64,000 nucleotides of DNA, from contig NZ_NISK01000002.1 of the NCBI RefSeq assembly GCF_002205675.1, positions 1 through 64,000 on the forward strand, written 5' to 3'. How positions within the stretch are numbered: the first letter of the stretch is position 1; every line of letters starts with the position of its first letter. A program made the position numbers and the translations under genes. The DNA comes from Sphingopyxis bauzanensis. Lineage in GTDB: Bacteria; Pseudomonadota; Alphaproteobacteria; Sphingomonadales; Sphingomonadaceae. Shown piece by piece: positions 16,447 to 25,638 of this stretch. The notes below the pieces were generated by a model that ran no database searches, had not been told where the DNA came from, and was given only the letters and a program-made list of their open reading frames with translations.

Positions 16447-17313
16447 TCAGATTTGTGACGGGTCGTCACTATCTAGCGTTGCAGTTGGCGACGAACCGAA
16501 ATCTTCCGCGTCTTCAAAGGCAAGCCAACCGTCGTCGCCGGCCGTGAGTTGATGAGGTCGATCCGAGTGATCGCGCGACGTGCCCTTCTCACGGGTCGCC
16601 AGCGAGGCCCGCTCGGGTTGCTGGACCCAGCAACCGCCGCGGGCGACCGCATGCGGCTGCCGATCGAGTTCTTCGGTGCGGCCGCGCCCACCGGAAATGA
16701 ATATCGCGCGCCGCAAAACCAATGCGGCCTCGGCATCGTCGGTATTGAGGCTCGTCCCTGCCCAAGCAGTGAACCCGCGGCCCAGCATCTGCCCACGATA
16801 TGCGTCGGGGGCTTCAATGACGCCGTCCTGAAAAGCCCAGCGCAGGACCGTCTCGCCATCGCGCCGCAGGGTAGCCCGCCGCTGCTCGACCGCGGCGCCG
16901 TCCTCCACGAAAGCATGATAATGCCTCGCGCTGCCACCGCGCGCCGCAAGCGCGATCGCAAGCGTGGCGAGGTCGAACTGGTGCGTGCATTGCAGCAGCG
17001 CGTCGTGAATCCTGAAGAACTGCGTGGTATCGCGTAGAAGGCGCTGACCTACTAGCTCATCAAGACGGCCCCCGGCAGCGCCACAGAGGGAAAAGGGCTG
17101 CCGTAGCGCCGTCGCCTCGACATTGGTGACCCGGGCGCCATCATGGCGGATCAACACCCGGAAATGATGAAAATCGTCTTCCAGGGCACCGCGAACCTCA
17201 CCATCGATGGCGTGCAATCGGATGATCCGATGGAGCCCCGCAGGGGGAGCCGACGCAGCTTTCGTCGGCGCAGCGCCTTGCGAGTCGGAGGAACGGCCGG
17301 TGGTCATGACCAT
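16447..17313 (-). CDS. DUF2889-domain protein
   Basis: About 288 residues. The conserved DUF2889 core is clear: LHRIIRLHAIDGEV, GALEDDFHHFRVLIRHDG, ATALRQPFSLCGAA and CTHQFDLATLAIALA. The function of this family is unknown; the His/Cys/Asp-rich motifs suggest an enzyme or binding protein, and it recurs near acyl-CoA and steroid-type gene sets. The start is uncertain: ATG 17313 or 17307 both precede the domain, and a TTG at 17427 would extend it. It probably heads a transcript with the amidohydrolase. Confidence 0.7.
   Translation of the reverse strand: MVMTTGRSSDSQGAAPTKAASAPPAGLHRIIRLHAIDGEVRGALEDDFHHFRVLIRHDGARVTNVEATALRQPFSLCGAAGGRLDELVGQRLLRDTTQFFRIHDALLQCTHQFDLATLAIALAARGGSARHYHAFVEDGAAVEQRRATLRRDGETVLRWAFQDGVIEAPDAYRGQMLGRGFTAWAGTSLNTDDAEAALVLRRAIFISGGRGRTEELDRQPHAVARGGCWVQQPERASLATREKGTSRDHSDRPHQLTAGDDGWLAFEDAEDFGSSPTATLDSDDPSQI
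16455..16469. promoter_or_regulatory. GTGAC-N5-GTCAC palindrome ahead of the amidohydrolase
   Basis: The 15-bp inverted repeat GTGACGGGTCGTCAC lies in the last codons of the DUF2889 gene, 41 bp before the amidohydrolase start. Its complement contains GTGACGACCC, also found in the palindrome upstream of the LysR gene (50441-50450). A shared regulator is possible. Confidence 0.4.
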
Positions 17314-17523
17314 GCAATAGGCGCCGGGCAGCTTGCGATGAAGCTCCGCGCCGGGGGGATTGTCTCGCCCCACGACGCTCACAAAGCATAAGTACGGTGG
17401 GTCGGTCCCATGCCAACCCGGATGCAAAGCGCGGGAGGCAGCGTCGCCGAGGCCTGTCGCAACGACGGCGTCCGGCCGCGCGCCTCAGCTATGCGTTCGC
17501 GTCCCGGCGGCGGGAGACGGCGG

Positions 17524-18204
17524 CTAGACTTTGCCCTTCCCCAAGAGCTGGCAGATCAGGAAAACCTCCGCGTCGATCAGCCGTTTGCGAGACATATCGG
17601 GCGATGCGTGGCGAAAGCGGATGAACGAAGCAAGCCGCTCCATCGAGCCCGACACGACCGATGCAATCGCGAGCGGCGGAGTTCGCGCGCTCAAGTCCTC
17701 GCCGCGCATCTCCTCGATTTTTTCGGCCAGCGCGAACAGAAGCGGACCCAGCATCTTGCCGCGCGCGTCCCTGAACCGCGCTTCGCCCTCGTCGGCAGCG
17801 AGGTTGCGGATTCGCAAGAGAGCGTAATATTTATCCCAAAATGCGAGATATTCGTGCACCAATTCGCGGACGCTCGTCTCGAGACGTTCCAGTGTAATGC
17901 CCCGAGCGTAAGCACCAAGGTCGGGCATCTCTGCAGTGGCCTCTTCGAGCAAGGCGAGCACCACCTCATCGACGTCGGCGAAATAAATATAGAAAGTAGA
18001 GGGGGCGACACCGGCCAGGGTCGTCAGTTCGGACACTGTAATCATGCGGAGCGACTTCTGTTCGATCAGGCGGGCAGCCGCAGCACATAGGCGCGAGCGC
18101 GTGATCTCCGACTTCGCGCGCTTCGATCGAGCAGCATTCGCCCGGCGTACCGGCACGCCGTCGGGTTTGCGCGGCTTTTTTTCAGTCAAGGCTTCGCTGG
18201 ACAC
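17524..18204 (-). CDS. TetR/AcrR-family transcriptional regulator
   Basis: A 226-residue protein. The TetR helix-turn-helix is at about residues 33-85 (ITRSRLCAAAARLIEQKSLR, then the recognition helix GVAPSTFYIYFADVDEVV). A helical ligand-binding domain follows (REYVHEY-like REL, FWDKYYALLRIR, RFRDARGKMLGPLL). A basic N-terminal tail precedes the HTH. Members usually repress nearby genes until a pathway ligand, often a CoA ester, binds. It lies between the DUF2889 gene and the CoA-transferase gene, all on the minus strand. It is the best candidate for local control of the left half of the island. Confidence 0.88.
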   Translation of the reverse strand: MSSEALTEKKPRKPDGVPVRRANAARSKRAKSEITRSRLCAAAARLIEQKSLRMITVSELTTLAGVAPSTFYIYFADVDEVVLALLEEATAEMPDLGAYARGITLERLETSVRELVHEYLAFWDKYYALLRIRNLAADEGEARFRDARGKMLGPLLFALAEKIEEMRGEDLSARTPPLAIASVVSGSMERLASFIRFRHASPDMSRKRLIDAEVFLICQLLGKGKV

Positions 18205-18380
18205 GATTCATTTTCCCTGTTTTGCACCGGTCCGGCTTCGACGCAAACCGCCCGCTCGCGCTGCTGACCGCGTTTCTCTGCGATAAGGGTCGCAGGCCGT
18301 GACGGACTTCACATGAGGCCCTAATATATATCTCCGCGCAATGGCAAATTCGCGTCCCGGTCGAGCGGAGGGCGCGCCTC

Positions 18381-20618
18381 CTAGCGCGCGCCATCATGCA
18401 CCACCCCCGCGCGAACCAGCTTGGCGGTTTCGTCCGCCAGCCCGATTTCGTCGAGCACCGATACGCTATGTTCGCCAACGTCGGGTGGCGGCAGCGCTCC
18501 CGTCGCCGGGCGCGCACCGAAATGCAGAAAGGCACCCGGCATCTCCAGACGACCGAGCCTTCCGTGCTGATAGGATTGAACAAGTCCGAGGCGTCGATTG
18601 TCGCGATCATCGAAAAAGGCGTCGCGATGATCGGTATGGGCAGCGACCGCGAAGGCGCCTGCCGCGTTTGCCATTGCGATCACGGCCGTGGTCGACTGAG
18701 CTGACAGGATTGGTTCCAACGCTTCGGCATTTGCGGCGCCCGCCAAGAGGCACAGTCGGTCAAATACTCCGGCACCTTCGGCGACGAGCGCTATCCAGCC
18801 GTCTTTCACGGCATAAAGCCGGCGTTCGGGTCCAACACCAAGCTGGCGCGCGTCGAGACGACGGAAAGGCGACAGTGTTCCGTCATCGAGAACGATCGTC
18901 TCGCTGACCGTCAGGATGCTGGCTCCGAGCAACGAGCCCGCGGCCACCTGTCCCTCGCCGGTCCGGTCGCGGTGATAAAGCGCGAGGGACATCGCAAGCG
19001 CCGACGCCAAGGCGGCTTGATGATCCATCATACCGAAGCGGTGCCACATAGGCGGATTGCCCTCGCCCGCACCCTCGAACTCCCATCCCGATTGCGCCTG
19101 GAAGAGCTGGTCGTAACCCGGCCAGTCCTTGCGCGGGCCGACAGGCCCATAGGAACTCACATGGCAGAAAATGAGATCGGGCCGGATGGCCATCACCTGG
19201 TCACTGGCGAGCCCGATCCGCCGGGCGGCGGGCATGCGGATATTGTGATGGACGATATCCGCCCACCGAACGAGACGTTCGACAACATTGGCCGCGTCCG
19301 GAGACTTCAGATCGAGCGCGAGCGACCGCTTTCCTCGCTGCGCGCCGAGAAAGGCCCCCTCCACGCGGCGCATCACGTCACCCCCGGTTCCCTCGACCTT
19401 GATGATGTCGGCACCCAGATCGCCCAGAATCATCGGTGCCAGCGGACCTGCGACGAACGAACCGAAGTCGACAATATGAACGCCCTCGAGCGGGAGACAA
19501 TCGGCCGCACGCTCGCGGCGTGGCGCGGGCACGTCATCCCAGATCGAAATCGGTGTCGTCCCAAACGCCGGTGCAGCCGACTGCACGCGCATCGGTGGTT
19601 CGACGCTGCATGGCACACCTGGTTGCTGTGTCCTCCCGAGGTCCGGGTCCTCGACGTCGATGACATATCCGTTCGCGATTGCCTGTTCGTCGCGGTAAAT
19701 GGCTCCCATCGGCACGTCGGCCTGCACCGGAATATCCGATGCCCACAGATCGGCCAGCCATTCAGCGCTCGGACGAGTCTTGAACACATGGGCGTTGGCA
19801 CCCCAATTGATGCACGTATGATTGCTCGGCCATCCCCGGTTAAGGTCTTCGATGCGCGCCGGCCCAAGGGCATCGAGCGCAGCGCGCATCAGCGGGGCGT
19901 CGTCTGGCGGCGACTTGACGTGGATCCATACGCCGTCGCTACATTCGAATTGCGGGGAGATCATGGCTTTGCCCATGCTGTCGACAAGGGCCTGCGTCGC
20001 ATGCTCCGCCCTGCGCCAGAGCATCGCCGCCGGTAAAAGCGCGCCCTGCACCAGGCTGGTCGACACGGATCCCGCGCCGCCGCCCCTCCCCGCCTGGATC
20101 AGGCGCGCCACGACGCCGATGGCCGCGAGATAGGCCGCGCCCCAGCTGCCCAGAGGGAAGCGGAGATAGATAGGGCCCTCGCGGATCCCGCGCTGCTCGT
20201 CCATCAACCCCGATTCTGCGAGCACAAGCGTGTCGTCGACGGGACGATCGGCGAGTGGATGGTCTGCGGGCCAGCTTCCGATCGACGCGTGTATAAGATG
20301 CGGATGCTGCCGCGCCATGCTCGCCTCGTCCAACCCGGCGCCGCGCTGACGATCCGCAGACCAGTCGGTCAGAACGACGTCGGCCGCCCTGAGCAAGCGA
20401 CCGAGCGACCTGCGCGCCTCCTCCCCCTCGATGGCCAGTCCAACGCTTTTCTTGCTGCGATTCCACACTGCGAACGAGGCAGAGCCGCGCGCGCCGGCGT
20501 CAGCTTCGACTTTGATCACCTCGGCCCCTGCTTCTGCCAGCAGGAGACCGGTCACCGAGAGCGCATGTCCTCCGGCAATCTCGACGATGCGAATTCCGCC
20601 TAAAATACCCTCGCCCAT
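18381..20618 (-). CDS. Double-domain type III (CaiB/BaiF) CoA-transferase
   Basis: A 745-residue protein, about twice the usual length of the family. It contains two tandem CaiB/BaiF modules. The first (about 5-370) starts GGIRIVEIAGGHALSVTGLL and AEVIKVEAD. The second (about 380-740) starts EGVHIVDFGSFVAGPLAP and ADIIKVEGTGGDVMR with GYDQLFQAQSG. The family moves CoA between acids or racemises alpha-methylacyl-CoA (AMACR). The second module looks more complete. ATG 20618 follows GGAAAGGGTGCCT; a start 5 codons upstream is weaker. Possible roles are CoA transfer to the pathway acid or epimerisation of a methyl-branched side chain. Confidence 0.88.
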   Translation of the reverse strand: MGEGILGGIRIVEIAGGHALSVTGLLLAEAGAEVIKVEADAGARGSASFAVWNRSKKSVGLAIEGEEARRSLGRLLRAADVVLTDWSADRQRGAGLDEASMARQHPHLIHASIGSWPADHPLADRPVDDTLVLAESGLMDEQRGIREGPIYLRFPLGSWGAAYLAAIGVVARLIQAGRGGGAGSVSTSLVQGALLPAAMLWRRAEHATQALVDSMGKAMISPQFECSDGVWIHVKSPPDDAPLMRAALDALGPARIEDLNRGWPSNHTCINWGANAHVFKTRPSAEWLADLWASDIPVQADVPMGAIYRDEQAIANGYVIDVEDPDLGRTQQPGVPCSVEPPMRVQSAAPAFGTTPISIWDDVPAPRRERAADCLPLEGVHIVDFGSFVAGPLAPMILGDLGADIIKVEGTGGDVMRRVEGAFLGAQRGKRSLALDLKSPDAANVVERLVRWADIVHHNIRMPAARRIGLASDQVMAIRPDLIFCHVSSYGPVGPRKDWPGYDQLFQAQSGWEFEGAGEGNPPMWHRFGMMDHQAALASALAMSLALYHRDRTGEGQVAAGSLLGASILTVSETIVLDDGTLSPFRRLDARQLGVGPERRLYAVKDGWIALVAEGAGVFDRLCLLAGAANAEALEPILSAQSTTAVIAMANAAGAFAVAAHTDHRDAFFDDRDNRRLGLVQSYQHGRLGRLEMPGAFLHFGARPATGALPPPDVGEHSVSVLDEIGLADETAKLVRAGVVHDGAR

Positions 20619-21187
20619 AGGCACCCTTTCCATTGGTCTCGGTGAGTGCTGATATTATTGAAGGAGTATCACAAATGTGGCGACGTGGAAGACGCATTTC
20701 GTCGCCGCCGGCAGCACACAATGCCGAATTGCCTGCGTTGGACCGCGAAGATTGCAGCGCACATGGCGATCGAACGCGGGTCGCAACCCCTCGCCGGGTG
20801 GATTTTCGGCGAGGCACGCGAAACGCCGCGCGCCTGGCCAGGCATCATGAATGCGATGCATGGTCGCGCATTAGGCGCCATATAGCGCGACGCTTTTTTC
20901 AAGATTTGTTGGAAATGTTCATGTCGAAGGTCGCTAGCAGGCGTCCACATCGGCCGCTCGGAAACGGTCGATCCTTCCGGTCAGTCGCGAGCGGTCATGG
21001 CGCGGCGGGTCAGCTCCTCCACGCCTGGCTTCGGCACCATCTGTCGCCAAATCTTCCCGGCGATTGTCCGATTGATGCGAGCCGCGCAACGCCGGCTAGG
21101 GATTTGGCCTAATCGATATACGTGCACTCACGCCGCGGGGCGAGCATGGTGGCCCCCACCCCTCCACCGATACGATATGGACGGCCG
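20619..21187. other. Intergenic region, possible gene remnant
   Basis: This is 569 bp between the divergent CoA-transferase and thioesterase genes and must hold their promoters. A minus-strand frame ending at 20981 reads KIWRQMVPKPGVEELTRRAM, which looks like a real protein C-terminus but has no start or domain and may be a remnant. The longer ORFs here are arginine-rich and look spurious. Confidence 0.45.
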
Positions 21188-22117
21188 ATGACAAACCTGG
21201 ATCGAAACCTGGCGCGTGAACACCCGAACGAGGCTCGCGGCGGATCTGCGACCGCGGAAGACAGCGACACCCTGACCGCGCTGATCCGGTCGCTAACATT
21301 GGTCGAGACCGGCACCGACCGGTTTCAGACCGCGCTCCCCGTTGAAAAGTGGCAACGCCTGTTCGGCGGTGAGATTTTCGCGCAGGCCCTGACGGCTGCA
21401 TCGCACACCGTTGCCGCCGATCGCATACCCCATTCGATCCATGGTCATTTTCTGCGTCCCGGCCGGCCGGAAGTCCCCATCGCGTTTCGCGTCGAACGCG
21501 ACAGGGATGGCGCCAGCTTCTCGTCGCGCAGAGTCGCCGCGTACCAGGAGGAGGTTCTGGTCTTTACGCTTGGCGCTTCCTTTCATCCCGCCGAAGCCGG
21601 TTTTGCCCACCAGGAAGACATGCCGGATGTCGCACCGCCGGAACACCTCCGCAGCGAGGAAGACATCCGGCGCGAACAGGCGGGCGCCATGATCGGCGCG
21701 GTTCGCGAATTCGCCCTGCGCAGCATGCCTATCGAACTCAGGCCCGTGACGCCGCGCGATTTCGTCTCGCCAGTGCCGCAACCGGCCATCCAGCATTTCT
21801 GGTTCAAGCCCAAGTCGAGCGTGCCGGACAATGGCCTGCTTCGCCGCGCCGTGCTCGCCTATGTGTCCGACATGATGTTGCTCAGCACGGCCCTGCTCCC
21901 GCACGGCACTCATTGGTCCACCACCCGGATCCAGAATGCCAGCCTCAATCACAGCCTCTGGCTTCATGCGCAGCCCGATTTCAGCGACTGGATGCTTTAT
22001 TCGCTGGATAGCCCCTGGGCAGGCGGCGGCCGCGCTTTGTGCCGCGGAAGCATATTTGATCGCGCAGGCAAACTGGTTGCGAGCGTGGCCCAGGAAGGGC
22101 TGCTCCGCCTGCGCTGA
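21188..22117 (+). CDS. Acyl-CoA thioesterase II (TesB-like)
   Basis: A 309-residue double-hotdog thioesterase. TesB signatures include WQRLFGGEIFAQALTAAS (about 56-73), HSIHGHFLRPGRPEVPI, SDMMLLSTALLPHG, and the C-terminal SLNHSLWLHAQPDFSDWMLY with DSPWAGGGRAL. It hydrolyses acyl-CoA to free acid, probably to free CoA from dead-end intermediates. ATG 21188 (MTNLDRNLA) is chosen because upstream residues lack family similarity. It leads a plus-strand group with the dehydrogenase (24 bp downstream) and the NMO-type oxidoreductase. Confidence 0.9.
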   Translation: MTNLDRNLAREHPNEARGGSATAEDSDTLTALIRSLTLVETGTDRFQTALPVEKWQRLFGGEIFAQALTAASHTVAADRIPHSIHGHFLRPGRPEVPIAFRVERDRDGASFSSRRVAAYQEEVLVFTLGASFHPAEAGFAHQEDMPDVAPPEHLRSEEDIRREQAGAMIGAVREFALRSMPIELRPVTPRDFVSPVPQPAIQHFWFKPKSSVPDNGLLRRAVLAYVSDMMLLSTALLPHGTHWSTTRIQNASLNHSLWLHAQPDFSDWMLYSLDSPWAGGGRALCRGSIFDRAGKLVASVAQEGLLRLR

Positions 22118-22141
22118 ACCGACTTAAGAGGGAGAGATAGG

Positions 22142-22981
22142 ATGGGACAAAAGCCGACAGCGGGGTTCATCGGCCTGGGCGATCAGGGAACGCCGATCGC
22201 ACGCCGGATCGTTGAAGCCGGATACCCCCTCACGATCTGGGCACGGCGCGAAGCCAGCACCGCCCTATTGTCCGATACGGCGGCGAAAGTCGCGGCGACG
22301 CCTGCAGCGCTCGCCGCAGACTGCGACATTATCGGCATTTGCGTCGTCAACGACAGGGATGTGGAGCAGGTTACGATCGAATCTGGGCTGCTGGATGCGA
22401 TGCGTCCGGGTTCGGTGCTGGCGATTCATTCCACCCTGCTGCCCGAGACGGTGATCGGGCTCGACAAGGCTGCGCGAGCGCGCGGAGTACATGTCCTCGA
22501 CGCTCCGGTCAGCGGCGGCCACAACGGCGCAAAGGCCGGGACGATGACGGTGATGGTTGGGGGGACGAGCGATGCGCTCGATATTGCCCGGCCGGTCTTC
22601 AATAGCTTCGCGCGCCTCGTCGCCCATCTTGGACCCGTTGGATCGGGGCAGCTGATCAAGCTGCTCAACAACAATCTGGCTTACGCCAATGTCGTCGCCA
22701 GCATCGACGCCCTCGAACTCGCCGAGCAGCTCGGCATGGATCGCGAAGTCGCTATCGAGGTCATCAAACTCAGCTCCGGCGCGAGCAATGGCCTCGCCAT
22801 CCTCGCGGACCCGCGAACGTTTCGCAAAATCAGCGGCCCCGGCAGCAACATGCCGAAGGATGTTCATCATCTCGCCGCAGTGGCCGAAGCGATCGGGTTA
22901 GGAGACGCACCTCTGCTCGCACTGTCTCGGACGGCGCAATCAAAGATCGCCGAGCTTGCTGCCCGGCTGAGCGACGCCTGA
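22142..22981 (+). CDS. 3-hydroxyisobutyrate dehydrogenase-family oxidoreductase
   Basis: A 279-residue beta-hydroxyacid dehydrogenase. The Rossmann motif is FIGLGDQGTPIA (about 9-20), the substrate signature is VLDAPVSGGHNGAKAGTMTV (about 118-137), and the catalytic Lys region is GSGQLIKLLNNNL (about 164-176). It probably oxidises a beta-hydroxy acid or semialdehyde precursor with NAD(P)+. A GGGAGAGATAGG sequence precedes ATG 22142. It lies in the operon between the thioesterase and the flavin oxidoreductase, which suggests work on a free acid released from CoA. Confidence 0.87.
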   Translation: MGQKPTAGFIGLGDQGTPIARRIVEAGYPLTIWARREASTALLSDTAAKVAATPAALAADCDIIGICVVNDRDVEQVTIESGLLDAMRPGSVLAIHSTLLPETVIGLDKAARARGVHVLDAPVSGGHNGAKAGTMTVMVGGTSDALDIARPVFNSFARLVAHLGPVGSGQLIKLLNNNLAYANVVASIDALELAEQLGMDREVAIEVIKLSSGASNGLAILADPRTFRKISGPGSNMPKDVHHLAAVAEAIGLGDAPLLALSRTAQSKIAELAARLSDA

Positions 22982-23101
22982 GAGCGCCGCGAAACCAACC
23001 ATATTCCGGTCGATGAGACCGTCGCCGGCAGCGGCTCCCGGTCCGGCTCCTCCCCGTCAACAAACAGTCCCGGGATCGGCCGGGGCCAGAATGGAACACT
23101 C

Positions 23102-24082
23102 ATGGCTTTCAAGACACGCATCACCGAAATGCTGGGTATCGAGCATCCGATCGTTCAGGGCGGCATGCAAAGCGTGGGCTATGCCGAGCTGGCAAGCGCG
23201 GTGTCGAACGCCGGCGGGCTGGGCATATTGACGGCGCTGACGCAGCCCTCTCCCACGGCACTCCGCGACGAGATCGAACGCTGCCGCGCGATGACCGACA
23301 AGCCGTTCGGGGTGAACATGACCGTTTTCCCGACGATCAACGCCCCAGATTACAAGGCCTATGCGCAGGCGATCATCGACGGCGGGGTCAAGATCGTCGA
23401 GACCGCGGGAACGCCAGCGGTGCGCGAAATCTGGGAGATGCTGAAGCCGCACGGGGTCACCATCCTCCACAAATGCACCGCGGTCCGGCACGGGCTGTCG
23501 GCCGAGCGGGCGGGCTGCGACATCATCTCGATCGACGGTTTCGAATGCGCCGGACACCCCGGCGAGGACGATATTCCGGGCCTGATCCTGATCCCCGCGG
23601 CTGCTGACAAGGTGAAAATCCCGATGCTCGCTTCGGGCGGCATCGGCGACGGGCGCGGCCTCGTCGCGGCGTTGGCGCTGGGCGCCGAAGGCATCAACAT
23701 GGGCACCCGCTTTTGCGCCACCGCCGAGGCGCCGATTCACGACAATGTGAAGCAGGCCTATGTCGACAACGACGAGCACGGCAGCTTCCTGATCTTCCGC
23801 AGTTTCAAGAACACCGCCCGCGTCGGCAGGAGCCCGGTCAGCGAAGAGGTCGTGCGCCGGCTATCGCAACCCGACGCCCAGTTCAGCGACGTGCAGGAAC
23901 TGGTCGCGGGCGCCGCCGGGCGCGAATTGTTGCAGACCGGCGATCTTTCGAAGGGCGTATTCTGGGCCGGCATGGTTCAAGGCCTGATTCACGACATTCC
24001 GACCTGCGAACAATTGATCGACCGGATCATCGCCGACGCCGAGGCGATCGTCGATCAGCGGCTGGCATCGCTTCGCGCGTAA
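23102..24082 (+). CDS. Nitronate monooxygenase-type FMN oxidoreductase
   Basis: A 326-residue TIM-barrel flavoprotein of the NMO/2-nitropropane dioxygenase family. Motifs: HPIVQGGMQSVGYAELASAV (about 14-33), PFGVNMTVFP, ISIDGFECAGHPGEDD (about 141-156), and MLASGGIGDGRGLVAALALGA with GTRF (FMN phosphate site). Many members near CoA-catabolic genes are not nitronate oxidases but unknown flavin reductases or oxidases of enoyl or keto compounds, so the function is left open. It ends the plus-strand group 21188-24082, 120 bp after the dehydrogenase. Confidence 0.85.
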   Translation: MAFKTRITEMLGIEHPIVQGGMQSVGYAELASAVSNAGGLGILTALTQPSPTALRDEIERCRAMTDKPFGVNMTVFPTINAPDYKAYAQAIIDGGVKIVETAGTPAVREIWEMLKPHGVTILHKCTAVRHGLSAERAGCDIISIDGFECAGHPGEDDIPGLILIPAAADKVKIPMLASGGIGDGRGLVAALALGAEGINMGTRFCATAEAPIHDNVKQAYVDNDEHGSFLIFRSFKNTARVGRSPVSEEVVRRLSQPDAQFSDVQELVAGAAGRELLQTGDLSKGVFWAGMVQGLIHDIPTCEQLIDRIIADAEAIVDQRLASLRA

Positions 24083-24129
24083 AACGCCGCTTCCGCTGAC
24101 GGGTCGGCGTGACCGCCGAATGTTCGCCG

Positions 24130-24990
24130 TCAGTCGCGCGCCTGCCCTTGAATTTGGGTCCATTGACGCGACGGGGTGCGCTGCCATCCCGCGGCGGCGG
24201 CGGTGCCGCCGTCGACCGGCAGGTTGATGCCCGTGATATATCGCGCCATCGAAGAGCATAAAAAGGCGACCGCATCTCCGCATTCGATATCGTCGCCTTC
24301 GCGTCCGAGCGGTATCAGGCGGTTCATTGCGTCCTGGGCGTCAGGACTGCGCTGAACCCAAGTCGAAGGGTCGACAGGACCGCTGCGATTGCCGCGGCCA
24401 CCGGGGGTGATCGTGTGATCGGGCGACACCGTGTTGACCCGGATCGCGTCATCCGAGAGCTCTAGTGCCATCGACTGGGTGAAGTTGATCATCGCGGCCT
24501 TGCACGCCGCATAGACGGCATAGCCCGGCGCAGCGCGCGTAGCTTCGATCGAGGAAATTCCGACGATCGATCCGCCGCGGCCGCCTCTTACCATGACCGG
24601 AATCACGGCCGACGTCGCGGCGAGGAAGCTGACGAAATTGATGTCGATATGCCGGCGCCAACTGCGCTCGCCTTGATCGGCAAACATCTTCTTTGCGACC
24701 CCGCCGACATTGTTCACTAAAATGTCGATGCGGCCGAACTCGGCGTCAGCGTCGGCGACCATCGCGGCAATCCTGGCCGTATCCATCATGTCGGTCGTGA
24801 CGCCCAACGCCTTCCGGCCGCGCTCGCGAACGCGCTCGCAAACCTCTGCGTTACGCTCCGGCAAGATGTCGGCAATGACAAGATCGGCGCCAAAGTCCGC
24901 GAGCCGGAGCGCGCAAGCACGCCCTATTCCGCCGCCGCCGCCCGTGACGATAGCAACCTGGCCGGTCAGATCGATCCCGGTCTCGGTCAT
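24130..24990 (-). CDS. Classical short-chain dehydrogenase/reductase
   Basis: A 286-residue SDR with TGGGGGIGRACAL (cofactor loop, about 16-28), NNVGG, and catalytic YAACK in GYAVYAACKAAMINFTQ. The C-terminus (YITGINLPVDGG) is typical of 3-oxoacyl-reductase-like SDRs. It probably interconverts a secondary alcohol and ketone with NAD(P). ATG 24990 overlaps the stop of the upstream SnoaL-like gene (ATGA), so the two are translationally coupled and may act in one step, for example dehydration or isomerisation followed by redox. Confidence 0.87.
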   Translation of the reverse strand: MTETGIDLTGQVAIVTGGGGGIGRACALRLADFGADLVIADILPERNAEVCERVRERGRKALGVTTDMMDTARIAAMVADADAEFGRIDILVNNVGGVAKKMFADQGERSWRRHIDINFVSFLAATSAVIPVMVRGGRGGSIVGISSIEATRAAPGYAVYAACKAAMINFTQSMALELSDDAIRVNTVSPDHTITPGGRGNRSGPVDPSTWVQRSPDAQDAMNRLIPLGREGDDIECGDAVAFLCSSMARYITGINLPVDGGTAAAAGWQRTPSRQWTQIQGQARD

Positions 24991-25460
24991 GAGGTAGGTA
25001 GCCCGGTCAGCGGCAGGAACGCCGGCAGCGGACCGAAGCCCTGCGGCGGATGGGGAAGCTCCCAGCGCAGCGGCGCATCGACGGTTCGCTTGGCAAAACG
25101 CCAGCCGACCGCAGTTCGGACCATTTCGTCCTGATAGACACCGAAGATCATTTCGAAAGTGCCGCCTGTCGGCCGCTTGATCTCGCTGAACCACCATCGC
25201 GCCGTTGCGCGGTCGCCATCGATCTCCACAACGCCCGAATGGGTAAGCTGCATCAGAAACTCGCGTTCGACCTCGACGAGACGTTTGAAGCGCTTGCGCA
25301 GCTTCCCGATACCTTGAAGGGGCGCGCCCGCGGCTGGCGAGTGCAGGATGCCGTCTTCGGAATAGACCGCCGCCATGGCCTCGCCATCGCGGCGATTGAC
25401 CGCATCGGTATAGGCCGCGGCAAGGCTGCGGATCGCCATTTCATCTTCGGCTGCATTCAC
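24987..25460 (-). CDS. SnoaL/NTF2-like protein
   Basis: About 157 residues with the NTF2-like cone fold pattern: AAEDEMAIRSLAAAYTDAVN, then DGEAMAAVYSEDGILHSPAA, then the late WRFAKRTVDAPLRWEL. The family includes polyketide cyclases, ketosteroid isomerases and dehydratases, but many members have no known activity. GTG 25460 is preferred since AAGGAG lies 9 bases before it; ATG 25469 overlaps that site and ATG 25499 lacks one. It overlaps and precedes the SDR gene, with which it probably shares a pathway step. Confidence 0.8.
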   Translation of the reverse strand: MNAAEDEMAIRSLAAAYTDAVNRRDGEAMAAVYSEDGILHSPAAGAPLQGIGKLRKRFKRLVEVEREFLMQLTHSGVVEIDGDRATARWWFSEIKRPTGGTFEMIFGVYQDEMVRTAVGWRFAKRTVDAPLRWELPHPPQGFGPLPAFLPLTGLPTS

Positions 25461-25638
25461 GGCCCTCATCTCCTTTGCTCGCTCCTTGGCTGGTCTCATT
25501 TTGCGGCGAGCGGCGATCTATTTCCATCGCCGCATTGAGGGGAAAGTCGTCGCCGTTCGCGCAAGCCGCCCCTTTCCGGTCGATCGTGGCTGCGCCGACT
25601 GTCCAATCAGGAAAATGAAGATTCACAGGGAGATTCGC

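Noticed and set aside
20633..21112. Plus-strand ORF with a good AAGGAG site (ATG 20674)
   Set aside because: The translated product is arginine-rich with no domain or signal; the ribosome binding site match is probably chance.
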